Below are positions 43,962 through 53,187 of a stretch of 64,000 nucleotides of DNA, piece after piece (position 1 is the stretch's first letter; every line of letters begins with the position of its first letter). This DNA comes from Roseovarius sp. THAF9 (GTDB lineage Bacteria > Pseudomonadota > Alphaproteobacteria > Rhodobacterales > Rhodobacteraceae): the NCBI RefSeq assembly GCF_009363715.1, contig NZ_CP045404.1:3998001-4062000 (forward strand). Reading direction: 5' to 3'. A program made the translations under genes and the position numbers. The notes below the pieces were generated by a model. That model worked only from the letters and a program-made list of their open reading frames with translations. It did not search any database and was not told where the DNA came from.

Positions 43962-44339
43962 ATGATCGAGATGATTGCAGATGTGCTGTTGGTCGCCGGC
44001 GCGATCGGTGCCGGATTTTATTGTTATGTTCTGGCGCGCCGGCTTAGCCGGTTCAACGATCTTGAGAACGGGATTGGCGGTGCGGTAGCAGTGTTGTCCG
44101 CACAGGTTGACGACCTGACCAAGACGCTGGAGGCCGCACAGCAGACTGCCTCGGCGTCGACCATGTCGCTGGATGGTCTGACTGACCGCGCCGAAACAGT
44201 GGCCAAGCGGCTCGAACTTCTGGTCGCGTCCATGCACGACGTGTCTGATACGCCGCCGCCCCAATCTGGCGAGGCCGAGAAAGGGGATGCGCCCGCGTCT
44301 CCCCTTGGCCCGATGTTCAAACGACACGGAAATGGATGA
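43962..44339 (+). CDS. Small membrane protein of the flagellar operon (DUF6468-like)
   Basis: 125 aa. One N-terminal helix (ADVLLVAGAIGAGFYCYVLA), then a helical, probably coiled-coil segment (LENGIGGAVAVLSAQVDDLT, LEAAQQTASAST) and a Pro-rich tail. Alphaproteobacteria carry a gene of this layout between fliL and motE; I recall it as DUF6468. Function unknown, possibly a motor accessory. Confidence 0.6.
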   Translation: MIEMIADVLLVAGAIGAGFYCYVLARRLSRFNDLENGIGGAVAVLSAQVDDLTKTLEAAQQTASASTMSLDGLTDRAETVAKRLELLVASMHDVSDTPPPQSGEAEKGDAPASPLGPMFKRHGNG

Positions 44340-44954
44340 ATGGGAAAGTCGGCTATGAAAAAGCAGGCAAGACAGAAACGCCGTTCCGCTCAGAAGGGCA
44401 GCCTGGTGGTCATCGCCGCGCTGCTGATCTCGTCTGCGATGCTGAGAATCGGCGAAGGTGCGGGGCAGGCGCTTGCACGCGATCCCGATAACGACGCGAT
44501 CGCAAATGCGGGTGGCGAGGGTATGGGAAAGACCTGCCAGACGGCCGAAGACATGCAAGCGATGCTGGAGGCGTTCCAATCGCGCGAAGCCAGGATCGAG
44601 GAAAAGGAAGCCGCGATACGTGACCGTATGCACGCGTTGCGCATCGCCGATGAGCAAGTGACGAAAAAACTTGCGCAATTGACCGAGGCGGAAACACAGC
44701 TGCGCGAGACCATCGCGCTCGCAGAGACCGCAGCCGAAGACGACCTGGACCGGCTGACGCGGGTTTACGAAACGATGAAGCCGAAACAGGCAGCAGCCCT
44801 GTTCGAAGAGATGGACCCGAATTTTGCCGCCGGTTTCCTGGGCCGGATGCGGCCCGAGGCGGCTGCGGCCATCATGGCCGGCCTCAGCCCCGAGGCCGCG
44901 CATCTTTACAGCGTGGTTCTGGCCGGCCGAAACGCGGGTGTTCCAAAGGAATAA
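44340..44954 (+). CDS. MotE-like periplasmic chaperone (MgtE N-terminal-type domain)
   Basis: 204 aa. Basic N-terminus, one membrane helix (~24-40), a coiled coil (residues ~70-135) and a C-terminal domain YETMKPKQAAALFEEMDPNF followed by LGRMRPEAAAAIMAGLSPEA typical of MotE/MgtE_N. MotE in rhizobia stabilises the stator-associated MotC. ATG at 44340 follows directly on the previous stop; ATG at 44355 is an alternative. Confidence 0.8.
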   Translation: MGKSAMKKQARQKRRSAQKGSLVVIAALLISSAMLRIGEGAGQALARDPDNDAIANAGGEGMGKTCQTAEDMQAMLEAFQSREARIEEKEAAIRDRMHALRIADEQVTKKLAQLTEAETQLRETIALAETAAEDDLDRLTRVYETMKPKQAAALFEEMDPNFAAGFLGRMRPEAAAAIMAGLSPEAAHLYSVVLAGRNAGVPKE

Positions 44955-45030
44955 TCCGCCGCGATCAGCAAAAAATTAACCGGTCGATGGTTATCTGGCG
45001 CGGACATTCCGGTGGAGCACAGAGCGCGAC

Positions 45031-45900
45031 ATGATTGGCATAATCGGTATTCTCGTCATTTTCGTGATGGTCTTCGGCGGATATCTCGCGGCCGGCGGCA
45101 AGCTGGGGATCATTCTCAAGGCCCTGCCGTTCGAATTGATGATGATCGGCGGCGCCGCTATCGGCGCTTTCCTGATCAGCAACGACATGGCTGCGGTCAA
45201 GCATACGGCGAAGGATATTGGCAAGGTCTTCAAGGGGCCCAAGTGGAAACCCGAAGATTATCGCGATCTTCTGTGCATGCTGTTCGAGTTGATCCGGCTG
45301 GCACGGTCAAATCCGGTGGCGATCGAGGAACATGTCGAGGCGCCGGACGACTCCTCGATCTTCGGGCGCTATCCCAAGATCCAGTCCGACAAGGAGGCGG
45401 TGGCGCTGATCTGTGACACGATGCGATCCGCGTCAATGAACTACGACGATCCTCACCAGGTCGAGGAGGTGCTCGAAAAGCGGATGGAGTCGACGATGCA
45501 TCACGCTTTGCATTCCAGCCACGCGCTTCAGACCATGGCCGACGGTTTGCCGGCATTGGGCATCGTGGCGGCTGTCCTGGGGGTGATCAAAACCATGGCT
45601 TCAATCGACCAACCGCCGGAAGTGCTCGGCAAGATGATCGGTGGCGCACTGGTCGGTACATTCCTGGGCGTGTTCCTCGCCTACGGGCTGGTTGGCCCGT
45701 TCGCCGGCAAGGTCAAGGCCGTGGTTGAAGAAGACGCGCAATTCTACCAACTGATCCGGGAGGTCCTGGTTGCAAATCTTTACAATCACGCCACCAACAT
45801 CTGCATAGAGGTCGGTCGCCAGAACACACCATCACATTGCCGCCCCAGCTTTACCGACCTCGAGGAGGCGCTCAAGGCCGTCAAGCAGGAGGCGGCCTGA
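45031..45900 (+). CDS. motA: Flagellar motor stator protein MotA
   Basis: 289 aa. Four membrane helices; N-terminus GIIGILVIFVMVFGGYLAAG, cytoplasmic loop with DPHQVEEVLEKRMES, and GLPALGIVAAVLGVIKTMAS plus GGALVGTFLGVFLAYGLVGP in helices 3-4. Proton channel with MotB. Its TGA shares a base with the next ATG (TGATG). Confidence 0.94.
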   Translation: MIGIIGILVIFVMVFGGYLAAGGKLGIILKALPFELMMIGGAAIGAFLISNDMAAVKHTAKDIGKVFKGPKWKPEDYRDLLCMLFELIRLARSNPVAIEEHVEAPDDSSIFGRYPKIQSDKEAVALICDTMRSASMNYDDPHQVEEVLEKRMESTMHHALHSSHALQTMADGLPALGIVAAVLGVIKTMASIDQPPEVLGKMIGGALVGTFLGVFLAYGLVGPFAGKVKAVVEEDAQFYQLIREVLVANLYNHATNICIEVGRQNTPSHCRPSFTDLEEALKAVKQEAA

Positions 45901-48128
45901 TGGGTCGGTGGCTCGCCATCCTGCTTTCAGCGATCTGGCCGCTGGCGGCGCAAGCTCAAGACGTTTCAGTGCGTTCGGGAGATCATGAGGACTTCACGAG
46001 ACTGGTCTTCAACCTGCCATCACGGATCGATTGGACGATCGAAAACACCGAGAACGAGGCAGTGCTGCGCTTTGCCCGGCGGGGCCTTTCCTTTGACATC
46101 AGCCAAGTGTTCGATCGAATTCAGAAGGATCGAGTGGCGCAGATCGACATTGACCGTGATGCGCAAGCCGTAACACTTCGGTTTGGCTGCGACTGCGAGG
46201 CGACAGGTTTCTGGTTTCGCAAGTCCATGCTGGTCGTCGATGTTGCCGCCAAAGAGGTCGGGTCGACCGGACAGGTGGGGGAGACATCAAGCGACCACCG
46301 CAGCTTTGCGCTTCAGCTTCCGACGCGCGGTACGTCGGCCGCAACGTCCTTGGTGCATCGAGCGATCGGTTTCGAGCCACCTGAAACTAAGCAAAAGCCC
46401 GCAATGGAAAGCCCGCTTTTGCGCGAGACTGGTCTTGAAGAAAGCCGCGACCGCCTGTTGCGCCAATTCAGTCGCGCGGCAAGCCAGGGTCTGTTGGCAC
46501 CGAAGAGAACGTTGCCGCAACCGGTTGAAAACGTCACTGAACCATCTCAGCCCGCGCCACCGGAGCCGGCTTTGCAAGACCCAGAGGAAAGTGACGCCAC
46601 ACTGCCCTTCAACCTTAACATCAATGTTCAAACGGCTGTGGACCGCGACTTCCTGTCCGCGCTTGAAGCAGGTGACCAAACAGGGCTTGCCGGCAGATGT
46701 CTTGATGCAGAGTTGATCGACGTGGCGAACTGGGGGTCGGGCGCGCCGTTCTGGGATCAAATCGGTCCACTCAGAGGTCGCATGACAAGCGAATTCGATC
46801 GTATTGACGAACAGTCGGTCGGCAAGCTGGCCCAACTCTACCTGTACTTCGGCTTCGGCGTCGAGGCTGGCAACATCGCGTCGTTATTGCCGGACGGTTC
46901 GGAGCGGAAGAAAATCTACACGGCGCTGGCGCAGATCATGGATAAGGGCAGTGCAGACGGGACGGTTCTTGCCGACCAGCTCGACTGCGACGCGCCAGGT
47001 GCGATGTGGTCGGCGCTTTCTCACGAACATTTGCCAACGGATGTCCAGGTGAACAATAACGCGATCGTCCGGGCGTTTTCTGGCTTGCCTCCGCACCTCA
47101 GAAAACATCTCGGGCCAATTCTGTCCGCCAGACTTCTGAGCGCCGGACATGCCCGCCAAAGTTCTGCAATTCTTCGAATCCTAGACCGCGTCGACGAGAC
47201 CATGACGCCCGCGGCCAAGATGGTCGTCGCCGATCTGCAAACTCAGAACGGAGAGCTGGAAGCAGCGGAGGAAAGCCTGAAAATTGTGGTCGAGGCGAAC
47301 AGTGAGATGTCGCCGGAGGCTGTTGTCCGACAGATTGATAGCCAGATGGAACGCGGGGGCCAAGTTCCGGCGAAACTGGCGCAATTGGCTTCGGCTTATG
47401 CATACGAATATGCAGGGAGCCCCTTGGGGCAAAAGCTGGCGCGGTCGCATGTTCTTGCATTGGGTGCCACCGGTGCGTTCGACGACGCATTTTCCGAGCT
47501 GGACAGATTTGAGTCGGATGCAGAAGAACCGTTGAACCAGATTCGGGCCGACCTTACGAACCGGCTGGCAACCCATGGCGCGCCATTCGAAATCCTGCGG
47601 TATGTGCTGTCGGACGAGACCGCCCGGCCTGATCTTCTTTCGCAGGAAAGCGCACTTGCGATGGCAGAGCATCTTCTGGATGCAGGGTTCTACCAACAGA
47701 GCCGGGACATGCTGGAGCAAACTTTCCATGGCCGTAACATGCGGAAGGCACGTCTTATCCGGGCAAGGACGGCGCTGAAGCTCGACCAGCCGCGGCTCGC
47801 CGAAGTCGAGTTGCTTGGTCTTGAAGGCAAGGATGTCAACATCCTGCGCGCGCAGGCCCGCAGTATGGTCGGAGAACACCGGCAGGCCTATGAGTTGTTC
47901 AAATCCGCCGGGCTTGACACCGAGGCGAACCGAGAGGCGTGGTTGGCCGAAAGCGGCGTGGAAGTCACTGGGCCCTCCGCTTCGAATGAACCGACGGAAG
48001 TTGCCGATGAGGAACCCGGAGTCGGCGTGCTTGCACAGAACAAGCTCCTCTTGGAAGACGTGGGTGCCACGCGCGGCACCCTTCAGGCCTTGCTGGCCGA
48101 AACCCCGGATCCGTCGCCGGAGAATTAG
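45900..48128 (+). CDS. Exported 742-aa helical-repeat protein of the flagellar operon, function unknown
   Basis: 742 aa. Signal peptide 1-19 (LAILLSAIWPLAAQA), a beta-rich first part (VSVRSGDHEDFTRLVFNLPS resembling AMIN-type domains), a Pro-rich linker (~190-235) and a long helical region (~240-720) that reads like degenerate TPRs, e.g. VADLQTQNGELEAAEESLKI and RARTALKLDQPRLAEVELLG. Coupled to motA. R. sphaeroides has a large motor accessory (MotF) in a comparable position, but MotF has a membrane helix, so equivalence is uncertain. Likely a periplasmic motor or cell-wall-contact factor. Confidence 0.6.
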   Translation: MGRWLAILLSAIWPLAAQAQDVSVRSGDHEDFTRLVFNLPSRIDWTIENTENEAVLRFARRGLSFDISQVFDRIQKDRVAQIDIDRDAQAVTLRFGCDCEATGFWFRKSMLVVDVAAKEVGSTGQVGETSSDHRSFALQLPTRGTSAATSLVHRAIGFEPPETKQKPAMESPLLRETGLEESRDRLLRQFSRAASQGLLAPKRTLPQPVENVTEPSQPAPPEPALQDPEESDATLPFNLNINVQTAVDRDFLSALEAGDQTGLAGRCLDAELIDVANWGSGAPFWDQIGPLRGRMTSEFDRIDEQSVGKLAQLYLYFGFGVEAGNIASLLPDGSERKKIYTALAQIMDKGSADGTVLADQLDCDAPGAMWSALSHEHLPTDVQVNNNAIVRAFSGLPPHLRKHLGPILSARLLSAGHARQSSAILRILDRVDETMTPAAKMVVADLQTQNGELEAAEESLKIVVEANSEMSPEAVVRQIDSQMERGGQVPAKLAQLASAYAYEYAGSPLGQKLARSHVLALGATGAFDDAFSELDRFESDAEEPLNQIRADLTNRLATHGAPFEILRYVLSDETARPDLLSQESALAMAEHLLDAGFYQQSRDMLEQTFHGRNMRKARLIRARTALKLDQPRLAEVELLGLEGKDVNILRAQARSMVGEHRQAYELFKSAGLDTEANREAWLAESGVEVTGPSASNEPTEVADEEPGVGVLAQNKLLLEDVGATRGTLQALLAETPDPSPEN

Positions 48129-48283
48129 GCCCGATTACCAATTGTAAAGGTTAACGCTCTAGACTTGGAGCATAGGCAGAATGCCTTTTGCAGTGCGGAG
48201 AAACCGGTGGAATATTTGCTCGCTCCAGTCCTCTTGAAATACGCCAATTTACCTCTGCGCACGGGGTTCGGGAGGCTTTTGCA

Positions 48284-50368
48284 ATGAAGCCCCTGACACT
48301 CGAGAACTTGTTTCAGCCGACAGTTATGCTGGCTTTGGCTCTGATGGCCATCATCGTCATGATGGTTCTGCCCATGCCGTCCTGGGTGCTGGACGTGGGT
48401 CTTGCGGCTTCTTTCGCGCTGGCCATTTTGATCTTCACCGTCACGCTATTCATCGAGCGACCGCTCGATTTCTCGTCGTTCCCCACGATTTTACTCGCGT
48501 CTCTGATGCTGAGATTGTCGCTGAATGTTTCTTCGACCAAGCTCATCATCGGCGAAGGGCACACCGGCACTGACGCCGCAGGAGACGTCATTCAAGGCTT
48601 CGCCAACTTCGTGATGGGCGGCAGCATCTTTTTGGGTCTTGTCGTGTTCTCGGTTCTTTTGATCGTTAATTTCATGGTGATCACGAAAGGGGCAGCGCGG
48701 ATGGCCGAAGTGGGTGCGCGTTTTGCCCTCGATGGTATGCCTGGCAAGCAATTGGCGATCGACAGCGATATGTCCGCTGGCGCCATAGATCACACCGAAG
48801 CAAAGGAGCGGCGTGAACGCGAGCAACAGGAAACGACCTTTTTCGGCTCGCTCGACGGCGCGTCGAAATTCGTGAAGGGCGATGCCGTTGCAGGTTTGCT
48901 GATCACCCTGCTCAACCTCGTGATGGGTCTGATCATGGGCGTCGTAGTGCACGGTATGCCGATAGGGACCGCGTTCGAGACCTATGCCATCCTGACGGTC
49001 GGCGACGGACTTGTGACCCAGATTCCGGCAGTGGTGATTTCCATTGCGTCAGCCCTTCTGTTGGCCCGCGGAGGCAGCCAAGGCGCGACGGACATCGCTC
49101 TGACGGCACAGCTTGGCCGGCACCCGTCCGCCATGGCGACGGTTGCCGTTCTGATGATCCTGTTCGCGCTTGTGCCGGGTTTGCCTTTCATTCCCTTTAT
49201 AATCGGCGGTCTGGCCCTTGGCGGAACCGCGCTGTGGCTGTTGCGCACGCGCGGCTTGCCGAAGGAGGCCCCGGTAGAGGTCGATCCGGAGGTAAGCCCT
49301 GCCAGCAAATCGCTGGGCGATATCCTTGACCTTGACGATATCCATGTCGAATTCGCGCCCGACCTCGTTAATATGGTCCTTGATCCGGGAACCGGCCTCG
49401 ATGCACGGATCGACAACATGCGTCGCCATGTGGCCAGCTATTTTGGCCTCATCCTGCCAGAAATCCGGCTGACCGATGAACCTGCCTTGCCGCAGGGCAC
49501 ATATGTCCTGCGGATTCAGGGGGTCGAGCAAGCCCGTGCCGTTCTGCGCCTTGATCACGTTCTGGCGCTTGATCCCGAATCCGCGCCTGGTCTGCCTTCG
49601 GGCGAAAACGTCCGCGAGCCTGTCTACGATGCACCGGCGCGTTGGATTCCCGAGGTTGACCAGACCGATGCGGCCTTGTCCGGTGTCACCCTCGTCAATC
49701 CCGCAGAGGTGCTTGCAACGCATCTTCTGGAAGTCATCAAGCGCAATCTCGGCCGGTTGCTGACGATGAAGGCAATGCGGCGGTTGCTGGATGAAATGGT
49801 CAATCTCAGCAATCCGGCACGGGCAGAAGCCAACCGAAAGCTGCTTGATGAAATGATTCCCGACCGCGTGCCAACTGATCTATTGCACCAGGTGTTGCGC
49901 CTGCTGCTGGCAGAGCAGGTATCTATTCGCAACCTACCGCTGATCCTGGAGGCGGTGGCCGAGGGCCGCCAGGTACACGCGCATCCCGAGATGATCTGCG
50001 AACATGTGCGGCAAAGGCTGGGCTTCCAGCTTGTCGCCAACCTGCAGCGCGAGGATGGAAGTTTGCCGCTGTTGCAGCTTGCACCGGAATGGGAAGACAC
50101 CTTTTCGACCTATCAGGTGGAAAGCGATCGTGGCCGCCCGGACGTGGCTCTGCCGCCGGAGCTTTTCAACGTTCTCACATCTTCGGTGGCCGATGCCGTG
50201 TCGGACGCGGGCGAACGCGGTGTCTTTCCGGCGATTGTCACTTCGACGCCGCGCCGAAGGTTCCTGCGCACGGTGCTGACGGCGAAAAGCATCTCGAACC
50301 CCGTCTTGTCCTTTGAAGAGATCGGGGCCGATGCCCGGCCGGCCCTGGTTGGCGTGGTTCCGGCATGA
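48284..50368 (+). CDS. flhA: Flagellar export gate protein FlhA
   Basis: 694 aa from the ATG at 48284. Eight-helix membrane half (~1-330) with LMLRLSLNVSSTKLIIGEGH and the FHIPEP-like region GARFALDGMPGKQLAIDSDM, and a cytosolic half that docks export substrates. Upstream in-frame start at 48188 is unlikely, as it lacks family similarity. Confidence 0.96.
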   Translation: MKPLTLENLFQPTVMLALALMAIIVMMVLPMPSWVLDVGLAASFALAILIFTVTLFIERPLDFSSFPTILLASLMLRLSLNVSSTKLIIGEGHTGTDAAGDVIQGFANFVMGGSIFLGLVVFSVLLIVNFMVITKGAARMAEVGARFALDGMPGKQLAIDSDMSAGAIDHTEAKERREREQQETTFFGSLDGASKFVKGDAVAGLLITLLNLVMGLIMGVVVHGMPIGTAFETYAILTVGDGLVTQIPAVVISIASALLLARGGSQGATDIALTAQLGRHPSAMATVAVLMILFALVPGLPFIPFIIGGLALGGTALWLLRTRGLPKEAPVEVDPEVSPASKSLGDILDLDDIHVEFAPDLVNMVLDPGTGLDARIDNMRRHVASYFGLILPEIRLTDEPALPQGTYVLRIQGVEQARAVLRLDHVLALDPESAPGLPSGENVREPVYDAPARWIPEVDQTDAALSGVTLVNPAEVLATHLLEVIKRNLGRLLTMKAMRRLLDEMVNLSNPARAEANRKLLDEMIPDRVPTDLLHQVLRLLLAEQVSIRNLPLILEAVAEGRQVHAHPEMICEHVRQRLGFQLVANLQREDGSLPLLQLAPEWEDTFSTYQVESDRGRPDVALPPELFNVLTSSVADAVSDAGERGVFPAIVTSTPRRRFLRTVLTAKSISNPVLSFEEIGADARPALVGVVPA

Positions 50369-51138
50369 GTCCGGCGGCAGAGCTTTTGTCACTGGTCGAA
50401 GACGTGCTTTGGTTTCATTTCATCGTGTTCCTGCGCGCCGGCCCGGTAATGGCACTCTTTCCCGGGTTCGGGGAACGCACGGTGCCGACGCGTTTCAAGC
50501 TGGTACTAGCGATCATGTTCACCATCGTGATCGTCCCGGCCTTGGTGCCTGCATTGGACCCGGTGATGGCGGCCCCTCCACCGCTGGGATGGCTTATCCT
50601 CTCGGAAACGGCTGTCGGCCTCGTCATCGGGATTGGGCTTCGGATGTTCCTCCTGGCGCTGCAGACGGCCGGTGCGATTGCGGCCCAATCGACCTCGCTT
50701 TCGCAGATCTTGGGGGATGCCGGGGTGACGCCACTGCCGGCGATCGGGCATTTGCTGGTCGTCGGCGGGCTTGCCCTGGCAATGATCCTCGACATGCACG
50801 TCCACGTGGCCGAAATGATGATCCTGACATATACCCTTTTCCCGGTGGCACAGCTGCCTGATCCGGGGGCTGTCTCGATGTGGGGCATACGTCAGGTTTC
50901 CGGCGCCTTTGCCCTGGCGTTTACCCTGGCAGCGCCCTTCGTGATCGTGTCGGTGCTCTACAACATCACGCTTGGCGTGATCAATCGCGCGATGCCGCAA
51001 ATGATGGTCGTTTTCGTCGGCGCTCCGGTGATCACCGGGGCCGGAATAGCGCTGTTGTTCCTGTTGGCGCCAACGATGCTGACTCTGTGGATCGAGGCGC
51101 TTCAGGCCTTCGTCGTCAATCCGTTCGGAACGCGGTGA
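50365..51138 (+). CDS. fliR: Flagellar export gate protein FliR
   Basis: 257 aa. Six hydrophobic segments; FLRAGPVMALFPGFGERTVP near the N-terminus and NRAMPQMMVVFVGAPV near the C-terminus. ATGA overlap with flhA, 1-base overlap (TGATG) with flhB. Confidence 0.92.
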   Translation: MSPAAELLSLVEDVLWFHFIVFLRAGPVMALFPGFGERTVPTRFKLVLAIMFTIVIVPALVPALDPVMAAPPPLGWLILSETAVGLVIGIGLRMFLLALQTAGAIAAQSTSLSQILGDAGVTPLPAIGHLLVVGGLALAMILDMHVHVAEMMILTYTLFPVAQLPDPGAVSMWGIRQVSGAFALAFTLAAPFVIVSVLYNITLGVINRAMPQMMVVFVGAPVITGAGIALLFLLAPTMLTLWIEALQAFVVNPFGTR

Positions 51139-52226
51139 TGTCCGGCTCGCAGGAAGACGATACAGAAAAGTCGCACGAGCCGACACAACACAAGCTGGAC
51201 GAGGCGCGCAAGAAAGGCGAGTTGGCCCGATCGGCCGACTTGAACACGGCAGCCGCCTATGGGGGCTTTCTTTTGGCCGCACTTGCAATCGGAGCCAGCT
51301 CTGTCGGCTCGGTCAGCACGGCAATGATGGTGTTGCTCGGACAGGCGGGCGACTTCGCGGATCTCGTGTTCGAAGGTCCGGCGGCCGGTCCGGTCGGCGG
51401 ATTGCTGGGGACCATAGCCTTAGGCCTTTTGGCATGGTTTCTGATACCGGCTGTTTCAGCGATGCTCAGTGTCTTTGCACAACGCGCCTTCGTTTTCGCG
51501 CCAACCAAGCTGCAGCCCAAGTTGTCCCGGATCAGTCCGGTCTCTAACGCGAAAAACAAGTACGGCCTCTCAGGTCTGTTCGAGTTCGCCAAGAGTTTTG
51601 CCAAGCTGTTCTTCTACTCGGTCCTGCTGGCCGCATACCTGTCCCTCAGATTGCCGGAAATGGCAGGCAGCCTGCACGCCGAACCTCAGGTGATCGGGGC
51701 GCTGATGGCAAAAATGCTGATCGAGTTTCTGTTCGTGGTCTTCGTGATCGCGGCGTCGATTGGGGTGGTGGATTTTATCTGGCAGCACTTCGATCACCAA
51801 CGCAAGAACCGGATGTCGCATCGCGAGGTCAAGGAAGAGCACAAGCAGAACGAGGGCGATCCGCATATGAAACAAGAGCGTCGACAACGCGCGACGCAGA
51901 TCGCCAGCCAGCAGATGATTGTCGAAGTTCCGGGGGCGGACGTGGTTATCGTAAACCCGACACATTATGCCGTGGCCCTGAAATGGAGCCGCCTGCCCGG
52001 GGCGGCTCCGATCTGTGTGGCGAAAGGCGTCGATCATGTCGCGCTTGCGATCCGCGATGCGGCGATGGCGCATGGCGTACCGGTGAGGTCCGATCCGCCA
52101 ACGGCCCGGGCGGTTTACGCGATGACCCAAATCGGCGACGAGATCGATCCGCAGCACTATCGTGCGGTGGCTGCCGCCATCCGGTTTGCCGAGGCGATGC
52201 GTCAACGTGCGAGGGCCTGGTCATGA
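51138..52226 (+). CDS. flhB: Flagellar export switch protein FlhB
   Basis: 362 aa. Basic N-terminus EPTQHKLDEARKKGELARSA, four membrane helices, and the self-cleaving NPTH at residues 273-276 (VIVNPTHYAVALKW). Controls the rod/hook to filament substrate switch with FliK, whose gene begins at 62891. Confidence 0.95.
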   Translation: MSGSQEDDTEKSHEPTQHKLDEARKKGELARSADLNTAAAYGGFLLAALAIGASSVGSVSTAMMVLLGQAGDFADLVFEGPAAGPVGGLLGTIALGLLAWFLIPAVSAMLSVFAQRAFVFAPTKLQPKLSRISPVSNAKNKYGLSGLFEFAKSFAKLFFYSVLLAAYLSLRLPEMAGSLHAEPQVIGALMAKMLIEFLFVVFVIAASIGVVDFIWQHFDHQRKNRMSHREVKEEHKQNEGDPHMKQERRQRATQIASQQMIVEVPGADVVIVNPTHYAVALKWSRLPGAAPICVAKGVDHVALAIRDAAMAHGVPVRSDPPTARAVYAMTQIGDEIDPQHYRAVAAAIRFAEAMRQRARAWS

Positions 52227-52645
52227 AAGACGATTTCAACGAGCTTGTGGCGATCACCGATGCGCGGTTCCGAGCGGAACAGGCGAAGCTGAGGGATATT
52301 CTGCAAGCAGAGAAACGCCTGCGCGACAAGGCGGCAGAGCTGGAGGCGGCGCAGTATGCCGCGCGACAGCAATACGCGTCCGAGTGCGCCGGCCAGCGCG
52401 TCTATGGCGGTGACGTACTTTGGCACGGCTGGATCGGTCGCGCACGCCGCCAACTGCAAATTGAACTGGCGCGCGTGCTGGTCGAAAAAGGAAACAGGAT
52501 GAGCGCTCTGGGTCAGGCCCACGGGCGCAAGATCGCGTCCGAGTCGCTGGAGACAGATGCGAGGCGCAAGAAACGCGCCGAGTCCCAAAAGCAGACTATC
52601 GAACGGGAACAGGCTCTGTTCCTGCTCGATCACTGGTTTCGCTGA
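52223..52645 (+). CDS. FliJ-like coiled-coil flagellar protein
   Basis: 140 aa, ATGA overlap with flhB. Almost wholly helical and charged: ITDARFRAEQAKLRDILQAE, KAAELEAAQYAARQQ, and a C-terminal ARRKKRAESQKQTIEREQAL. Size and composition fit the FliJ export chaperone/ATPase stalk, which is otherwise missing. No motif proves it. Confidence 0.6.
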   Translation: MKDDFNELVAITDARFRAEQAKLRDILQAEKRLRDKAAELEAAQYAARQQYASECAGQRVYGGDVLWHGWIGRARRQLQIELARVLVEKGNRMSALGQAHGRKIASESLETDARRKKRAESQKQTIEREQALFLLDHWFR

Positions 52646-52663
52646 CTGCCCGGCGCGCGACGC

Positions 52664-53176
52664 CTAGACGTCCTGGCGGGCGATATCGGTGATCAGAATG
52701 TTATGCACCACATCCCCGATGAGTCCCTGCGCCGTCTCGCGCAGCGACGCGCGCAGAATGTCCATGTTGTTTGCGTTGGTGAACTCGCCCTCGAAGCCGC
52801 CGACATTGGCGTGATCGAAAAGCACTTGCAGGAATGCGTCGCGCAGCTTTGGTTCTCGGGCATAGATCACCTCGGATTGACCTTCAGCCACTTCGACGCT
52901 CAGCGACATCACCACCAGGGAATTCACGAGGTCATTGGTGACCACCGGCACCACGAACTGATTGTTGAGCTTGACGTACTCGTTTGTCGTTTCTTCTTCG
53001 GCCGCGTCGGCGTCGTGATCCTTTGCGGATGTGTCATGCGCGCCCTGGGATTGGTCGGTGTCGCCGCAGGGATGCATTTCCACCACCTCCGCAGGATCGG
53101 GACGAAGCGCGATCCCTGCGCCCACACCAGCGCCTATTCCGATAAGTGCCATCAGTATTGGAATGAGTTTGCCCAT
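52664..53176 (-). CDS. Second FliL-family protein
   Basis: 170 aa. N-terminal helix (PILMALIGIGAGVGAGIALR), an acidic, His-containing linker (~residues 35-65) and a FliL domain (KLNNQFVVPVVTNDLVNSLV, REPKLRDAFLQVLFDHANVG). Opposite strand to fliL at 43462 and downstream in the flgH-side transcript. May serve a distinct role at the L/P ring or stator. Confidence 0.78.
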   Translation of the reverse strand: MGKLIPILMALIGIGAGVGAGIALRPDPAEVVEMHPCGDTDQSQGAHDTSAKDHDADAAEEETTNEYVKLNNQFVVPVVTNDLVNSLVVMSLSVEVAEGQSEVIYAREPKLRDAFLQVLFDHANVGGFEGEFTNANNMDILRASLRETAQGLIGDVVHNILITDIARQDV

Positions 53177-53187
53177 GTCGTGACTTT

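Noticed and set aside
43962..44339. FliO-like export protein
   Set aside because: Single N-terminal helix is compatible, but position between fliL and motE and the coiled coil fit the DUF6468 pattern better.
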